DNA of 64,000 nt from NCBI GenBank assembly GCA_013397455.1, contig VYZB01000381.1, positions 124,001 to 188,000 on the forward strand. The letters are read 5' to 3'. Position numbers and translations under genes: made by a program. This stretch comes from Crotophaga sulcirostris. Lineage: Eukaryota > Chordata > Aves > Cuculiformes > Crotophagidae. Below are positions 48,550-62,269 of this stretch, piece by piece (the stretch's first letter is position 1; the number at the start of each line of letters is the position of its first letter). Under the pieces are notes generated by a model. It was given only the letters and a program-made list of their open reading frames with translations. It did not search any database and was not told the origin of the DNA.

Positions 48550-51339
48550 TTAGCATGCCAGTCAGTCAAATTTGTTGAAGACCACCAGCACACACCAGGA
48601 TGAACACTGGGATGCACGACTCACACCGCACCCGAGACAGTGGTGGCTGCAGACAGGGACTACAGGCGTGTATATACGCCAGTTGAAATAAGAGACTGAT
48701 GTAAGCACTTTCTGAACACCTGCTTGGAAGCCCTTACGTATCAGTACAACCCTCTGCTTCTGATGAAATGACTGGGGTTGGCCCCCCAGCTGTTGCTCCA
48801 ATCTGGTTGCTACAAGTTAGTGTGTTGGCTTGCATGAGTGAGCTGCGTGAAGTGGATATACGGTGTGTAGTTATCTGCTATTAAAATTAACAACTTGATT
48901 TTATTATTAACAACAGCTTTATTAAGAAAAAAATGTTATTGTAAATACAGGTTGTGATCTGTCTTCCTCCAACTAGGTACTCTGTCAAGGAAAGGAAGCC
49001 TTTCAACCTTGCACTGGCTAATCCAGGCACACAGGTAAATCTGTGTAAGATCCTCTGTGTTTCCTGACAGGTGATGAGACCAGAGCCAGCATGGAGGAGC
49101 GGTTGGGAAATTTGTGCTGGCACATCCAGAGACTGTGTATGTCATGGATGGGGCTTGCCTATAGTTCTGTTCATATAGGCTTATTTAGACTAGTCAAGTT
49201 ATTTTAATGGGTGCCACATCTCTTAGGTGCTAAGATGTGGGGGTTGTTTGGATTTGGTCAGCTGGATTTTTGATAAAAATTATAATTTATTAAAAATTTA
49301 CAATAAGTTATTAAAAATTTGTTAAAACATCTCAAATATGTTAGGCACAGGGTACGAATTTTCAAAATTTAAAAAAATTTATTGGCCTACAGGCATTTTA
49401 TTAGTATTTGAAAATTTGATTATTGGATACCTACATTTTGAAGACCAGAAACAAGATTGACATACTGGAGGACAGAAAGTTTTATATGAAAGTAGGGAAG
49501 ATATCAACAAATAAAAATAGTGTTGGAGTATTTATGGGAATAGGCTGGAAGACAATAATCTCTCTTCATTTTCTAGCTAGTAATAGTGAAACTAATTAAG
49601 GCATATCTTTTTGTGCAAAGCTGAAAATACTGGGATGATGGAAATAAAGTTTTTGTTCTGTTGTGAAGACTGAAAATATGCTTGAATAATGTCATGAATA
49701 ATGATGTTTTATAGAAATGAAAGACTATTATGTAAATTCATATTTGTCAGAGCTGCAAAATGGAGACTAAGTACCAACTATGCTGGCAGCGTTAATCAGA
49801 CCTTTGATTATAAAAGGCTGAATTCTGTAGAGAACATCAGTGCACAAGAGACAGGCTGGCTGGAGGAAAAACTTAAGACTTTTATTAGCTGCAAAGGCAG
49901 TTCATTCAAAGAGGTGTTCAGCCTGCTGGGAATATCTATTTCACCCTAGGCATGCTTTTACTGTGTGCTTTGCATAGGGCATAGTTTTTAGCAGTCCCCT
50001 GAAAATTTTAAATCTGCATGAAACATGGCACAATCTTGCAATGACAGTAGGATGGCTTCCAGGAGATCATAGAGCAGCTTTTAATATTCCAGTGCTGTGA
50101 CTGTGTATCCATCAAAAAAAAGAAAAAAAATCTGTGGTTGAATCATTATCCCTAAATTTTAATGGAAAGAGTAAAACCTGTTCGTTCTCCAGACCTTTAC
50201 AGCAAGATTTCCATTGACTTTGAGGCAAGGATTTTGCTCAGTAATAAAACTAGTAACTCATTCAGTCTTAACAGTTATTACTTGTTTGCATTTTGCTGAA
50301 AGGTGATCTGGCAAAGTGGAACGTGTCTCTCTATCTCAGTATGATGCTTATAAAAAAACATTTATGGGTTACTCTAAAAATTCAGGAAAAAAATAATGCT
50401 ATTTTGTTAGCTAAAAATGTAATTTTCCTTTTACTATTACCAGCGTAAATGCAAACAGCTGACAACTAAGGAAATTATTCATGATTTGCAAAGCTATGTA
50501 AGACAGAGGTAAAGCTAATTTTCTTGTTAGCTGTTTCTCGCTTATTCACTTCATCCTCGTGTGAATTAATCTAACCCTAGACACCAAAGCATCAAATGTG
50601 ATATTAACTAGTGCAGCATTTGTAACTGAATTCAAGTTCCTCATTTTCCAGGCTTGCAGTTTGAGTGTACTATTCCAAGAAACAGAAAATGAGCACAAGG
50701 AAGGAACAAGAGAAGTGTTGACACAAAAATCACAGATTTTCTCACCCCCTCTTTGTTCCAGGTCAAGCATCATACCTAGGGAAATATTTTCTCCTTTGTT
50801 TTCCTTTGCAAATCAGACTCATACATGAAGCTCTCCTCGCTGATGCTCTTATCCTATCAGCTTCTCATCTGTAAGATTCTGGTCCCCAAGACAGATTAGT
50901 ATATCAGTGCTGTGCATGTCCTTGTGAATCAAAAGACGTTCAGCTTTGTGGGGTTCAACTTGCTTGTACTTAAGGGAGACATTGCTGCAGTTGTATCTCA
51001 GGTATCTCCCACATTTTTCCCACATGGTTTTCTTTTGAGACTGGAGACAAGTCCATGACAACCTATGGAGGGTGGGAATTTGGTGACTGATGACTCTGAA
51101 TTTCTTCTGCTGTTGTGTGGGTCTGTGAAGAGAGAAAATCTCAGCAGAGCATGCTGGTCAGTAGCAAGGTAAAGTTTGATGGGGAGATAGGGCCCTTCCA
51201 AGTCTTGTGGTACCTGTCTGTCTGAGTTAAATGGCACCTAACCTTGGTCAGGCCTGGAAGGACACTTTTTGTTCAAAATAAGAAAAAAATTTACACGGTG
51301 ATAAGACCATTTCCTTTCTCACAGCGTCTCCTTTAATGT

Positions 51340-51560
51340 CAGGCCTGAAATATGAAGTCATTAGGGGATATTAAAACAGTGCTGACAAACTAATTAACAA
51401 AAGACATTACGCCGGATGGGCTCAATTTATCCTTTTTAATGGTTCTTATAAATGGGTGCCGCCAATTAAAATTAATAAAGATTTACCAGCGATTGCCCAG
51501 CATACACTGTTAAGGAGCTCCACTGAAGGTCGCCTTAAAGTCAGCCTTGTCAAAGCTGCA
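51340..51560. promoter_or_regulatory. candidate conserved non-coding element
   Basis: The stretch is AT-rich with several homeodomain cores (CTAATTAA, CAATTAAAATTAAT) yet keeps isolated CpGs (ACGCCGGATG, GCCGCC, AGCGATTG, GGTCGCC). That composition is typical of vertebrate conserved enhancers. There is no coding potential. Conservation itself cannot be tested here. Confidence 0.35.
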
Positions 51561-51982
51561 AGTTCAGCTTCCAATACGAAGCTGTGCTGAGTTACTCTCA
51601 GTTATGTTTTCCCAGGCAGTTCCTCTTTCTTTGCATTTGGCTGAAGTTTTATACACTTTTGTCTCGTCTCTCCAAAACCTCATTCATCTGTCTGTTGATG
51701 CTTCTAAAACATACCTGCTTCCCCTGCCACGCACAATTAGATTTGTCACAATTTCACAGAGAATCTCAACAGTCAGTATAATGAGAACTTCTTTCCAAAT
51801 CTGTCTGTTATGAAGAAAATCTTGACATATAGCTTTTTTTTTCAGGCACTCTTTATTTTCTTTCTGTCAAATTAATGTATAATTAATAAATTAATGTCCC
51901 TGTTTAGGGGCAGAGTATGGACTACCTAGAATGCCCTACGTGGCTGTAGCTTTGTTCAGCCTAGACCAGGCTGAATTCTGCC

Positions 51983-52109
51983 AGTATCACAGTATCACAG
52001 TATCACAAGGCTGGAAAGGACCTCTGAGATCATCAAGTCCAACCTGTAAGCCAACACTAACACCAACCCATCATGTAAACCATGGCACTCAGTGCCTGAT
52101 CCAGTCTTC
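51983..52109 (-). mobile_element. CR1 3' end, short copy
   Basis: It holds three ATACTGTG-type tail units (AGTATCACAGTATCACAG) followed by GGAAAGGACCTCTGAGATCA and CCATGGCACTCAGTGCCTGA. It is truncated to about 125 bp. Confidence 0.92.
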
Positions 52110-53411
52110 ATGGCCAGGCCATGCTCTTAAGGCTGCCAGCATTCCACCAGGTTTATTGCTCATGTTATGTGAAGGAGGAAGTTTAGGAATTCGTCTGTAT
52201 ACTTGGACAACAATGAGGACCCTCAGGTTGAAAGTGTTTCAAACAACTATGTGAGAAATTAAACCACTGGCTGGTGTAGGAGATTTGGCACTAAAAATAC
52301 GAATTTGGAATGGATCAAGGAAGAAGTCTGCTAATACCCTAGTACTAGCAGACTAAAAACTAAAAGACCCTAGACTAAAAACTGATGACAAATGGTAACT
52401 TCTTTGTAACCAGTTCACTCACCACAAGACAGACTAGCTGTGCAGCCACTAGCCTGTCCAGCTCACCTCCGAGGTTCTGCCCTACATTTGCATTTTGTAA
52501 GGCAGGGGGGCAGGTTAGCTGGCTGAATGTCATTCTTTTCTCCATTGCTTTCCTTGAAACAAAAGCTGGCAGAAAGACTGCTTTAAGTGGCCGGATGGAG
52601 AGGCAGCTGTAGCTTGTGCTGAGCTGTGTTGACAGGTCTGTACTGATCTCTGTGTCATGGGAATGTATTGACTGTAATAGGCAGAAGACAGGCTCTGAGG
52701 GAGAAGGTGGAAATGTCTGCTTAAGAATTGAATGATTTGGAGCAATATTTTGATGTTACTGCTATTAAGGGTTCCCGAGAAGGCAGCACTATGGGACACC
52801 CACTACTGTCTTCTCACACATTTAGAACTAGATCCCCAAGGTGAGGGTGGCAAGAACATGCTAATGCTTTTGCGTAGTAGCAAATAGTTCCAGAATAATT
52901 TCTTTTCAGTGCCTGGTAAATGGCTGCTGTATGCTGGAAAGAGGAGACCAAAAATGGTAACCTCTGTTCTATTCTGTCATTTCTTTGTTAAAATACTGAT
53001 GAAACGCCATAAATTAACAGTTCAAAAAGGAAAGAGACCCATGGGAGCAAATGTAAAGGCAGTGTTACATGAGAGAGAGAAACAGCTCAACTGATTTTTG
53101 TGGGAAACCACCTCAGATTGCCACAATGAGGGCAAAATGACCCTGCTGGGTCAGCTGATGAAACTCCAGGGAAAGGAGAAGGATTAAATCTGTGAGAACT
53201 TCAAGAGAGCTGAAACATCATGTTGTTGTACAGCTGTACCTACATCACTGGAGATAGTTTCTTACTTTCTTTACTTTTACCATCTCACTCCTCCACTTTT
53301 GAGTATGCCAAGCATATAGAAGAAATCTATACAGTATATTCCAGGAGTGAACATGTCCTCCTTGTGAAACTTAAAGGACAGGCTAACAGAGAAAAGATTT
53401 TCAGACTTTCT

Positions 53412-53466
53412 GGAGAGGAAGAGAGGGAGGGAGTAGGAAAGAAAGGAAAGAGAAGAAGAAAGAATT
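53412..53466. repeat. GA-rich purine tract
   Basis: The plus strand is all purine over 55 bases except one T at 53434. Such tracts can form triplex DNA. No regular unit is seen. Confidence 0.85.
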
Positions 53467-55289
53467 AAACCTAAGGAGGAATTGGAGAGGAAACAAAACA
53501 TAATCACTGTTACTGAGTAGTCTTTTAGATTCCCCTTGTGTGAAGTCTTAGTAACTCCTCTCTAGATGAACATTGATTACTTTTTTTTTCTCATGTACAA
53601 GTAGTACTCTTTGGCAGAAAGGTACATTGCTTTTTCTGATTAGAAGTATATAGGATATGTAGTATACATTGAGACTAGGGAACAGACTTTAGATTTTGGA
53701 AGCAAGTTCTCTGCTTGATGGAAACAAGTCAACTATGAGATTATAGGCTTAGAAATGTGTGTCCATCCAGAGTTTTTCTGGAACAATTTATGGGTTCACC
53801 CTGTCTCGATTTCCTTATTTATTTCTATTATATTTTTTTGGTGAAAAGACATCAGACATAGGTCTGGAGCAGACAAGATACAGTGATATCTTGATTGAAT
53901 CCATGAAACCATATATTCTCAGCAGAGAAAGGTTAAATCTATTACCAAGCTTTGTAGGGTAAAGCTCTCATCTATGAATAAATCTGATAATTTCAAAATA
54001 CATCTCCTGTATTACAGAGCCCTCAGAATTCCTCTTGTGCTGTCTGGATGCCTGTAAGTCCCAGTAAGAGCAAATGAGATTAGTTACCCATTAGTTACCC
54101 AAAGCAAATTTTCTTTTGGCTTACCTAATAAACTGATATTTAAATTGATGACAAGAAGGTATTTGCATAGCACTTCGATACTGATTTTAGCAGTATGCAG
54201 AGTCTGGATTCTTCCTACTCCACTTAGTTAAAGTCCCATTTTCTGTGGTGTTGAAAATACCCTTGAAGTAAGTCTTGTTGAATCTAGTTCCTGTCCTGTG
54301 TTCTATTACACTTAATGTTACAGGGCTATAAATTGTTTACTGTCCGATAGTAAAAATGTTGACAGGGATATTTATGGGGGAGGTCTTCATCTTTGTAAAG
54401 CTCCTTAAACCTCTTGTCTCATACCAGCGTGTTGGATGATAGAAAACCTTTATGTTTATCAGCATGGCTTTGTACTCTTTAAGGGTATTGCTCTTCCCTT
54501 GACTAGCTAATTTTGTACCACAGACCGTTAGTCTCATGTTGCCTGTTACCCTCAGGTAGTTAAATTTTCCTCTTGTTTTTACTCCTCTCTCTGTTTCTGA
54601 TGCAAAAGTAAGTAAGAGCTTTGTGATGTCTCTGTAAGTTGTTCCATGTTTCATATTAATTTTTGATGTGACTCTGGAGAAACGAAACCAAAGAAAGGAA
54701 AACACATCTTCTGATTTAACAAATATTCAGCTAATGGCAATATATATATATTTTGCATGTTGACACTTCTCTTACCTTATCCTCCAGCTGCCCTGCAGTG
54801 GAAGATCTGCCTGCCTGGGACTTTGCATTTTTTTCTAGCTTTGTACAGTCTTCTCAAATTACCAGTTGCTTTGCAGTCTTTTTTTTGAGCTAGACCCCCA
54901 CTATCCCAATTTTGGCTCACATCTTCCCTAGAGAAGGGAGTAGAGGGCGTCCTGCTTGTGAGCTGGATGTACCTTCAATCTCTCTGCTGTTTTACCACTT
55001 CCTTTTTTTGCATGCTCCCAGATTTTCTTCAAATACTGCTGCCAATTACCCCTCTTAACTGAAGCTATTGGTAAGCTATTAGGTGTGCTACTGAGACTGG
55101 TTTTTGTAAGCTTGGGTATGAGCTCTTTTTCTCCCATATGCAGTGACTGCCAGTCACACTTATTCAGGATGCATTACAAGGGAATATTGGGGTGTATGTG
55201 TTGCAACCTGGTTCCAGGCTACTAAGCTTTGCAGTTTCCTCAAACAACCCTGCACTGAGGGATCACCAGCTTTTGCCTGCACTCTTGAT

Positions 55290-55490
55290 GTACAGTACAT
55301 TAATTGTGCCCTCCCTAATTCCTGCTTCAAGATAAATCTCTTGCGCTCCCATTATTTGGCTAATTGCTGTGGATTATATGGCAGTCGGGTGCTCTTTGGC
55401 AGGGAAAGATTAATAGTGGACATTTCCTTTGTTTTGATTTCATTTGCTAATTGCCATGTGGAGAGGTGGTTACATTAATTCATCCTCTCT
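55290..55490. promoter_or_regulatory. candidate conserved non-coding element
   Basis: At least six TAAT-type homeodomain cores occur in 200 bp (ATTAATTG, CTAATTCC, GCTAATTGCTG, GATTAATAG, GCTAATTGCC, CATTAATTC). The block resembles developmental enhancers. This is inferred from motif density only. Confidence 0.33.
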
Positions 55491-58400
55491 CCCTGTTAGA
55501 TAGCAGGGTTTTGTTTAGCACGTGCTGGGAAAGGAGTAGGTTGCCAGGAATCCTAAATGTTTTTTTGTCTTGCTCTGTGGATTTGGGAGGGGGGAGGTCT
55601 TCAGGCAGTAAGATGGTTTTTCTTCAGTGGGTAGATGAAGTGCTTACGTGCTTATGTTCTTTTATATATTTCCATGCACAGGAAGTACTAATTACAGGTG
55701 CACAAATGATGAATAAAGAATTTTCTGCATTTTCCTGGAGGCTGGATCACCTGGTTGTTGGTCTCTTTGCGTTTCTGTCAGACTGTGGTATAAAGTCAAA
55801 ACCCCCCTGAAAAACCTGGGCCTTTTAACTGAGCGTGTACGACTGGACAAGATGCAGGGTCAGAACCTGTGAGCAGCTAAGCACCCTTGCTCCCCCACTG
55901 AAATTGGTGGGAATTGTCGTTAGCTCTGGTTTTATCATGTAATTTTAGAAACAACTGTCACCAAATGTGCGGTTCTCTCAACTTTAGATAAATGTAGAAG
56001 TCTGAAGGAATTGACCAGATAATTGAGACATTCACACTTGTTAGCCAGAAAGGAGTCCAAGCCAGTCACTGGTGACTGAATATTGCTGCCATCTGTTGCC
56101 TGTTTCCTGGCTTTTGCAGTGTCTTCAATGTCACGTTTTACAGATGTTCCTATTGCACATCTGCAATCAGGTATTTGTACTAATTGCCCCTTTCCACTGA
56201 CAGGTTCATCCACAGCCATGAAAAATACGTCTTCATTCCAGCAGAGATTCCTCAGAACAGAGATTTTATTGGAGTGACATCTGAAAGGCATAGTTGGAAG
56301 GAATCTGCCCAGTGCCTTCTATAATTTAATTGTTCTGTGAATAAATGAGACATTTCAGTCTCCAGAGTTACAAGCTTGACAGTTTTTACTAGAGCAAAAT
56401 TTTTTTTATTCAGCGGCAGCAGCTATTAATTTAGGGATCCAGACATAAAGTCTTTATTATGGAAGACTGCCAGTCTTTTTACCAAGGTGGCTGTCAGCCA
56501 GTCCTCTTAGTTTGGGGAAGATGAACAATCTGGCTATCTTTAGGTCTTGTTGTTTCAACAAATTTTACATTGAGAACAATAAAATCAACCCTGGGAAGCG
56601 ATAGAAATAATTGGCCTAAGCTGTTTATGTTTCTGATAGTTTGCAGCAAAATGGAGGGGACATCTCACAATTTTGTTGCTTTGCTGTTATTGCGATTGTT
56701 TGAAGGCAAACTTCCTGCACTAAGGCATCGCCTGTTTCTGCAGTGCCTGAATATTTCCATTATTCTTCTTGCATCCTTTTAAATTTTCTTCCCAGTGCTG
56801 TGCGATTAGCTATAAAAAAAGATCAGGCTGCAGCAGATCGTCTTAGCTGAGCAGTAAAATTCCACCCTATATAATGTCCAGGCTTGAAATTAAATAGCCA
56901 TGTGATGTGACATCTGATCTTCAGCATCACTACATTATAAGATTGGACTCCTCAGGCATTTCCTTAATCTTCTTTAAGATTAAGAAAACCAGATTTTAGT
57001 ATTTAGAGTGCACATTACATGCAAACGGTCAAAGATGCTTTGTGCAGGTCTTCAAACTGTGTTTCACGTGTCTCAGAAGTATGAAGATAGTAAGAGCCTG
57101 ACAGGGGGTTTTAAGATGCTGCCCTGTTAAAGGTCTCCCAGAAGATGGCTGGGAAAAGGTCAGCTCTGTTTTGTTATAAGTGGTTCCATTTAGAGCACTT
57201 GGAACTACTTTCATGCCAGGTTGGCAAACTTCAGCCCCAAGCAGGATTCTTGGTGGAAGGTAATCATTGCGTAGAAGGTGGAAAAGGTTTTGAAAAATCT
57301 CTTTATAACTACTAAGAGCTTTAGGAGTTATTGGTCGTGGTCTAGCAGGGAAAATGGCTATCTTTTGCCTTATGTGTCATTGGTAGGATGTTTCTGTAAC
57401 TGTGGCTGCAGGTCATGGAAATATGAAACATAACAGGATGCTGGAAATTTTTTTGAGATAGGTTGTGACTAAGAATGTTTTACAGTAAGTGTCTGAGAGA
57501 AGGCCCACTGTGAACTAAGTCATGTGGAATGATTCCAAAACGTGTAATGTATTTTGCAATTCATATTACTTATTATCCATGGCTCTCAAAGCACTTTCAA
57601 GAAAGGTTAATGTTGTGAGAAGTCTTTAACACAGGAACTACTGTTTTGCATGGAATATGCTCCCAAAATCACAGGGTAGGATGCTGAACTGGGCAAGATG
57701 ACTGGGAAATTCAGAAACGTAAGTTGGTTAGGAAAAGGATGAGGTTCAGATCCTCAAATGATTAAGCAACCTATAAATGCAAGGGGTACTCATTGCCCCA
57801 AATAAAGTGTTTCATCTTTGCCTCAAGAGTCCTAGCTCTTAATTAATGTCTAAACTCTGGCTATTGTTCCCTACTGTGATATCATCAATGAAACAAGTGC
57901 AAAGCTAGGTAAGGACTAAGACACTGTTCAGTATAAGGGAGCAATAGCATCAGCAGACCAGAATCTCTCCAATGTTAGAACAATCAGAGGCCCATGAGGT
58001 CTCTTTTATGGCACTAGGAACAGACAACATTGCCATCACAATACTGAAACCATCAAGTCTAAACATATAGAAGCTAGTGCTGCCTTGAAAAAGTAAAGAA
58101 AAAAAATGTGGCATGGGGTACCATGTTACTGCCAAGCAGTGATTCAACACTTAGAAGTGAAACTATCATGCATGTGTATGTGCCTCTGAAGATTGAACTG
58201 AGATTATAAATTTTTTAGTGGTCATGAAGGTTGTTACTGGAAACATGGGCTTGCATACAGCAGTAATTCGGAAAGCAGTCCTTGATGAAACATCATTAGC
58301 AGTAAATTCATCAGAAGAGTGGAAATTAACTTCATAAGCCATAGGACTAAAAAGGATCATGCAAAGTATTGGGTCCAGACCATTGCAGTTTCTGATAAAC

Positions 58401-61400
58401 TTGAAAGATGTGTAAAGGGAAAGGGGTTAGGACATTTAGTCACATGTCTACCACTTTGCCAGCTGTTGTTAGTGCCAGTAATAACTGATTCCTCAGGGTG
58501 ACTTTCCTGATCTCCTAATCTTTTAATTAGCAGGCACTGATAACAATGAGGTGACCTCCATAGACAGGGCAGTGGAAATGATATTGAATCCCAAACACAG
58601 AGGGGACTCATACTATTTTAGAGTTGAATACTACTATTTGACAGTTTTTCCATACTGAAACATTTTAAAAGATGTGGCATTTCCCCTCTTAAAATAAATT
58701 AAGCACTGGTGGAGGATACCCGAATATGGAGCCTTGAAACCTACCTAGTGTATTATTAATGCACTTGGTACAGTAACAGAGAATGAGAACCCCTGCATAC
58801 CCACACTACACAGACCTGAGCAGGTGAAATACCATCTATAGCAATGGAGAGATGGAGTTGGCATGTTCCATCAGTCTATTGGCAGTCTGTTAACTGTATT
58901 GGATGTTAGGACTTCCTCTGCCTCCCTTCCTGATTCTATGCTAAAATCTGCCTATTCATCTCATCTACAGATGATTCCCAGTAATTGTTGAGAAGTAACT
59001 GGCATCTAAGCTTATGTCTTTGTTCAGGTTGATGTTGATTATGTAAAAATAAAAATCTGTCTCATTCATAATGCTCTGGACTGCTTTATCTTCCAAACCT
59101 GCTTGGAAATACCTTTTCCGGTAGAGATGGAAGATTCATTTTCCTGTTGCTTGGCCTTTCTGATTTTCAGATAGTTGGAAGTTGTCTACAGAATTTGCAT
59201 TGTCTTATTTTAATTGTGATCTCTCTTGAGCATCTGTCTTCTTTCCAAGTGCACATTCACTGCAATAAACCTATATTAAATGATCTGCTCTGCTATTTCC
59301 CAGAGCCTACCTAAGACTGGAGGTTTTCTTCATTCCACTTGTGGCATATAAGACTGTGTAGTTTCTTTAGTGCTGCATCCCCAGCCTCCTGACAGCACAG
59401 AGATGCTGAGCTCTTTCACTGGAAGTGAACTGGACATCCCCCTTTCTAAGTCAAAGAGGCCAGAGATATTGGTACCTGCTGTCTGATGTGCAGGATGTAA
59501 AGCAGTCACCAGCTGATATTCCCTCAGTAAGGAAGGTAGTCTGATCCTTTCTTACCAGTAGGAAGTACTGAAATTTATCTATCGGACCATACTACTTCAT
59601 CTGTAAGAAAATATTACAGAAAGAGATGTATTTTTCATAATTCTTTTTTTCCCTCATCAAAAAGAAAAAGAAAAATATGGACAAGGAAATACAGAAATTA
59701 TAATCAGGAAGTGTTTCTACCTCTCAAGCATGTAATGGGTGTTTCAGGCAGTTTTCTTCACACTGAGGAGAGACTTAAGGGCAGATATGTGATCATGTGA
59801 AGTTGTTCAACTTCCCTAGCAGTGCTGCTATAGCTGCAACTTTGTCTTCACACGGCTGTATATGGCTGTTGCAGAACTCTTGAGTACACACCACATCTCA
59901 CAAACCACTGTCACAGGGTTAGCTGATTTCTGACGCTTGGTAGTGTCTGTGCCTTTTAAGGCCAGAAGTGGAGATTGTATGGAAGGCTCCTTTATGTTAT
60001 GGTGCTATGCCTTCCAAGGAGAGTTGGCCTTGAGCAGGCAGAAAGCGAGCTTGGTGGTGGGTCTTTCATGGCAGGACGTGAAGGATTCTGGGTTACCCTG
60101 GAATCCTGAAATGGATCTGTGTAGCCTTTGCTTTGCTGTCATTCCTATCAATCTTTGTTTAAAACAATTTTAAAAACAGGGTTATCTGCTTGTTTTTAGA
60201 AGATAAAGTTAATTCCTCATCTTTCCTCCAGTTGGTTTATACATATCCAGTGAGTTGGAAACGTGTGTGTGTCAGTTATTCTTTTGATATACTTACTCAG
60301 ACAGATGAGGTAAAACCACAGGGATGAGCTGTGACCACATGGGTCCAGTCACTGCAGAACCACAGCAGATACTGACCTTTACCCTGAAAGCTGGTTATGA
60401 TTTATATGTAACTGAGTTGTTTTCTATGAGAAAAGGATGATTTGTCATATAGCTTTCAAAGCACTTGAAGATCCTTCCAGCTCTGTAAAAATACATGGAA
60501 TTATCAGTGGATAATATAATGCCCAGCTGTGCAAAGCCCTGGGTGATTAATAGGACCTGATTGTGAGAAATGATTTAGAACATGGTAGCTCAGGCTGAGA
60601 TTCCCAAGGGAGAATAAGCAAAGTAGTCCCATAATTCCCCTTAGTCGCAGAAGGAATGCCATTAAAAAGTTAACTTTATTGCAAAATTAAATTTAAAATG
60701 CAGAATGCAACCAGGCAGTGTCCTTAATGGAGGCCAGAAAGGTCAGATCCATTGATTTTTATTTTTCTCCATTGGATGTTATCATCTGAGAACACTGTCA
60801 TGTCCCAAGTTGAATTCCAAAATAGGGAGTTTTCAAATGCACTTAATCAATCTGGAATTATTGATTTGGTTTCAGAGAGGAAAGTATGGTCAGTGAAATG
60901 GCAGGCTGTCTATACTTTCTATTCGCCTCCCAGGAACTAAGGAAAAGCCATTGTAGCCCAAGATTATTGCCTGAATCTGCCCCAGGAAGGCTTTTTGCTC
61001 TGACTACCTTGTGTTTGATGATTCCTGCATTGTAACAAGGGACAAAAATGATTTCTTGTTGTCACACATGTTCTGTTCACTTGCTTGAATCCTCAGAGAT
61101 AAAATTCCTCCAATATAGCAGCTGGTAGGTGTCCAAAAGGAAAGGGAAAAAAACTAGATTATTCAGTAGATTATAAGGATGATATTAGCTGAGGATATCA
61201 CTACATCTAGTCAGTTTTTCAACTCACTTGGACAAAACATCATATAAAGAAAAAAGTCTTAAAGACTAACAACATCAGAAAATATAGGGAAGAGCCCCCA
61301 GCAATCACACTCTCCATGTAACTGCTAATAAAGTAGCACAAAAAATGTATCTAGGTGTTTGTTAAGCATTGACTTGTGTTTGCACATAGGTGACACGGAC

Positions 61401-62243
61401 AAAAGGGTCCCTAGGTGAACCATCTCACTGTCTCCAGTAAAGGTAAATGGCTTCAGTGGAGAATACTACTTTTATGGAGAAGTCATCTCCAAGCTCTTTT
61501 GATTGGACATCCCTACCAGTAAAAATTTTTAGAGTCTCCTCCAACCCCAAGTCATTGGAGTCAGTTCTAAAATATTCTGAATTTCTGAAGAAGTTGCCTC
61601 ATTTTCTGAGCTGATGTGCACCCATTGTTTCAGCTGGTATGAAATCCAGGGCGGGCTGCTCTCTACTGGAGACACCATAGTTCCTGAAACGAGCCAATTC
61701 AACTAAACGCTTCATTGTCATAAATGCAGACAAAGAATGCCATGAAATCCAATGTGCTTGAAGAGTAGCTATTGTATGATATTGTTTCTCTAGCACATTT
61801 ATGCTCTTGTCTTAGAACTACCTCAAGGAGACATTTCTTTTATTTCTGTGATTATGGCCTCATGCTCACAGAGTGCTTGGCACCGCACAAGGCAGCATTG
61901 CGAGCTCTGTCTTAAAGTGCATGGGTTGCAGGCTGTGAAGAAGGTAATGTGACTTCTGCTTGCTGATTTCAACAGATTCAAACCACAGCTTTTTGTCTAG
62001 AGCAGATACAGTACACTAAGGAAGGAGATGAGTAAACTAGTAAGGTTGATGCCTTCAGACAAAACCAAACTTTTATTTTGATATTTTATTTTGCTTTGAT
62101 GGCATTACTTGAATTAATTCTTAAAGTTCCCTTCCTTTGACAGGGTAGATGTTTGCTAGGAAGTGTTTTCACTGTTGGAGTCTATAGAGAAATGAAAATT
62201 ATTTCTAGTAACAGATAACTGTTTAGACAATTCATTGAAATTC

Positions 62244-62269
62244 ATTACTTTCAATTCATTGAAAGTAAT
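62244..62269. repeat. perfect 12-bp inverted repeat, 2-base loop
   Basis: ATTACTTTCAAT and ATTGAAAGTAAT face each other around TC. A further TTCATTGAAA lies just upstream at 62231. Confidence 0.9.

Larger units (their letters stand above)
43811..51339. other. non-coding DNA upstream of VASH1, part 2
   Basis: Besides the listed repeats nothing is supported as a gene. 49270-49400 is very AT-rich, with repeated TTATTAAAAATTT. Confidence 0.55.
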
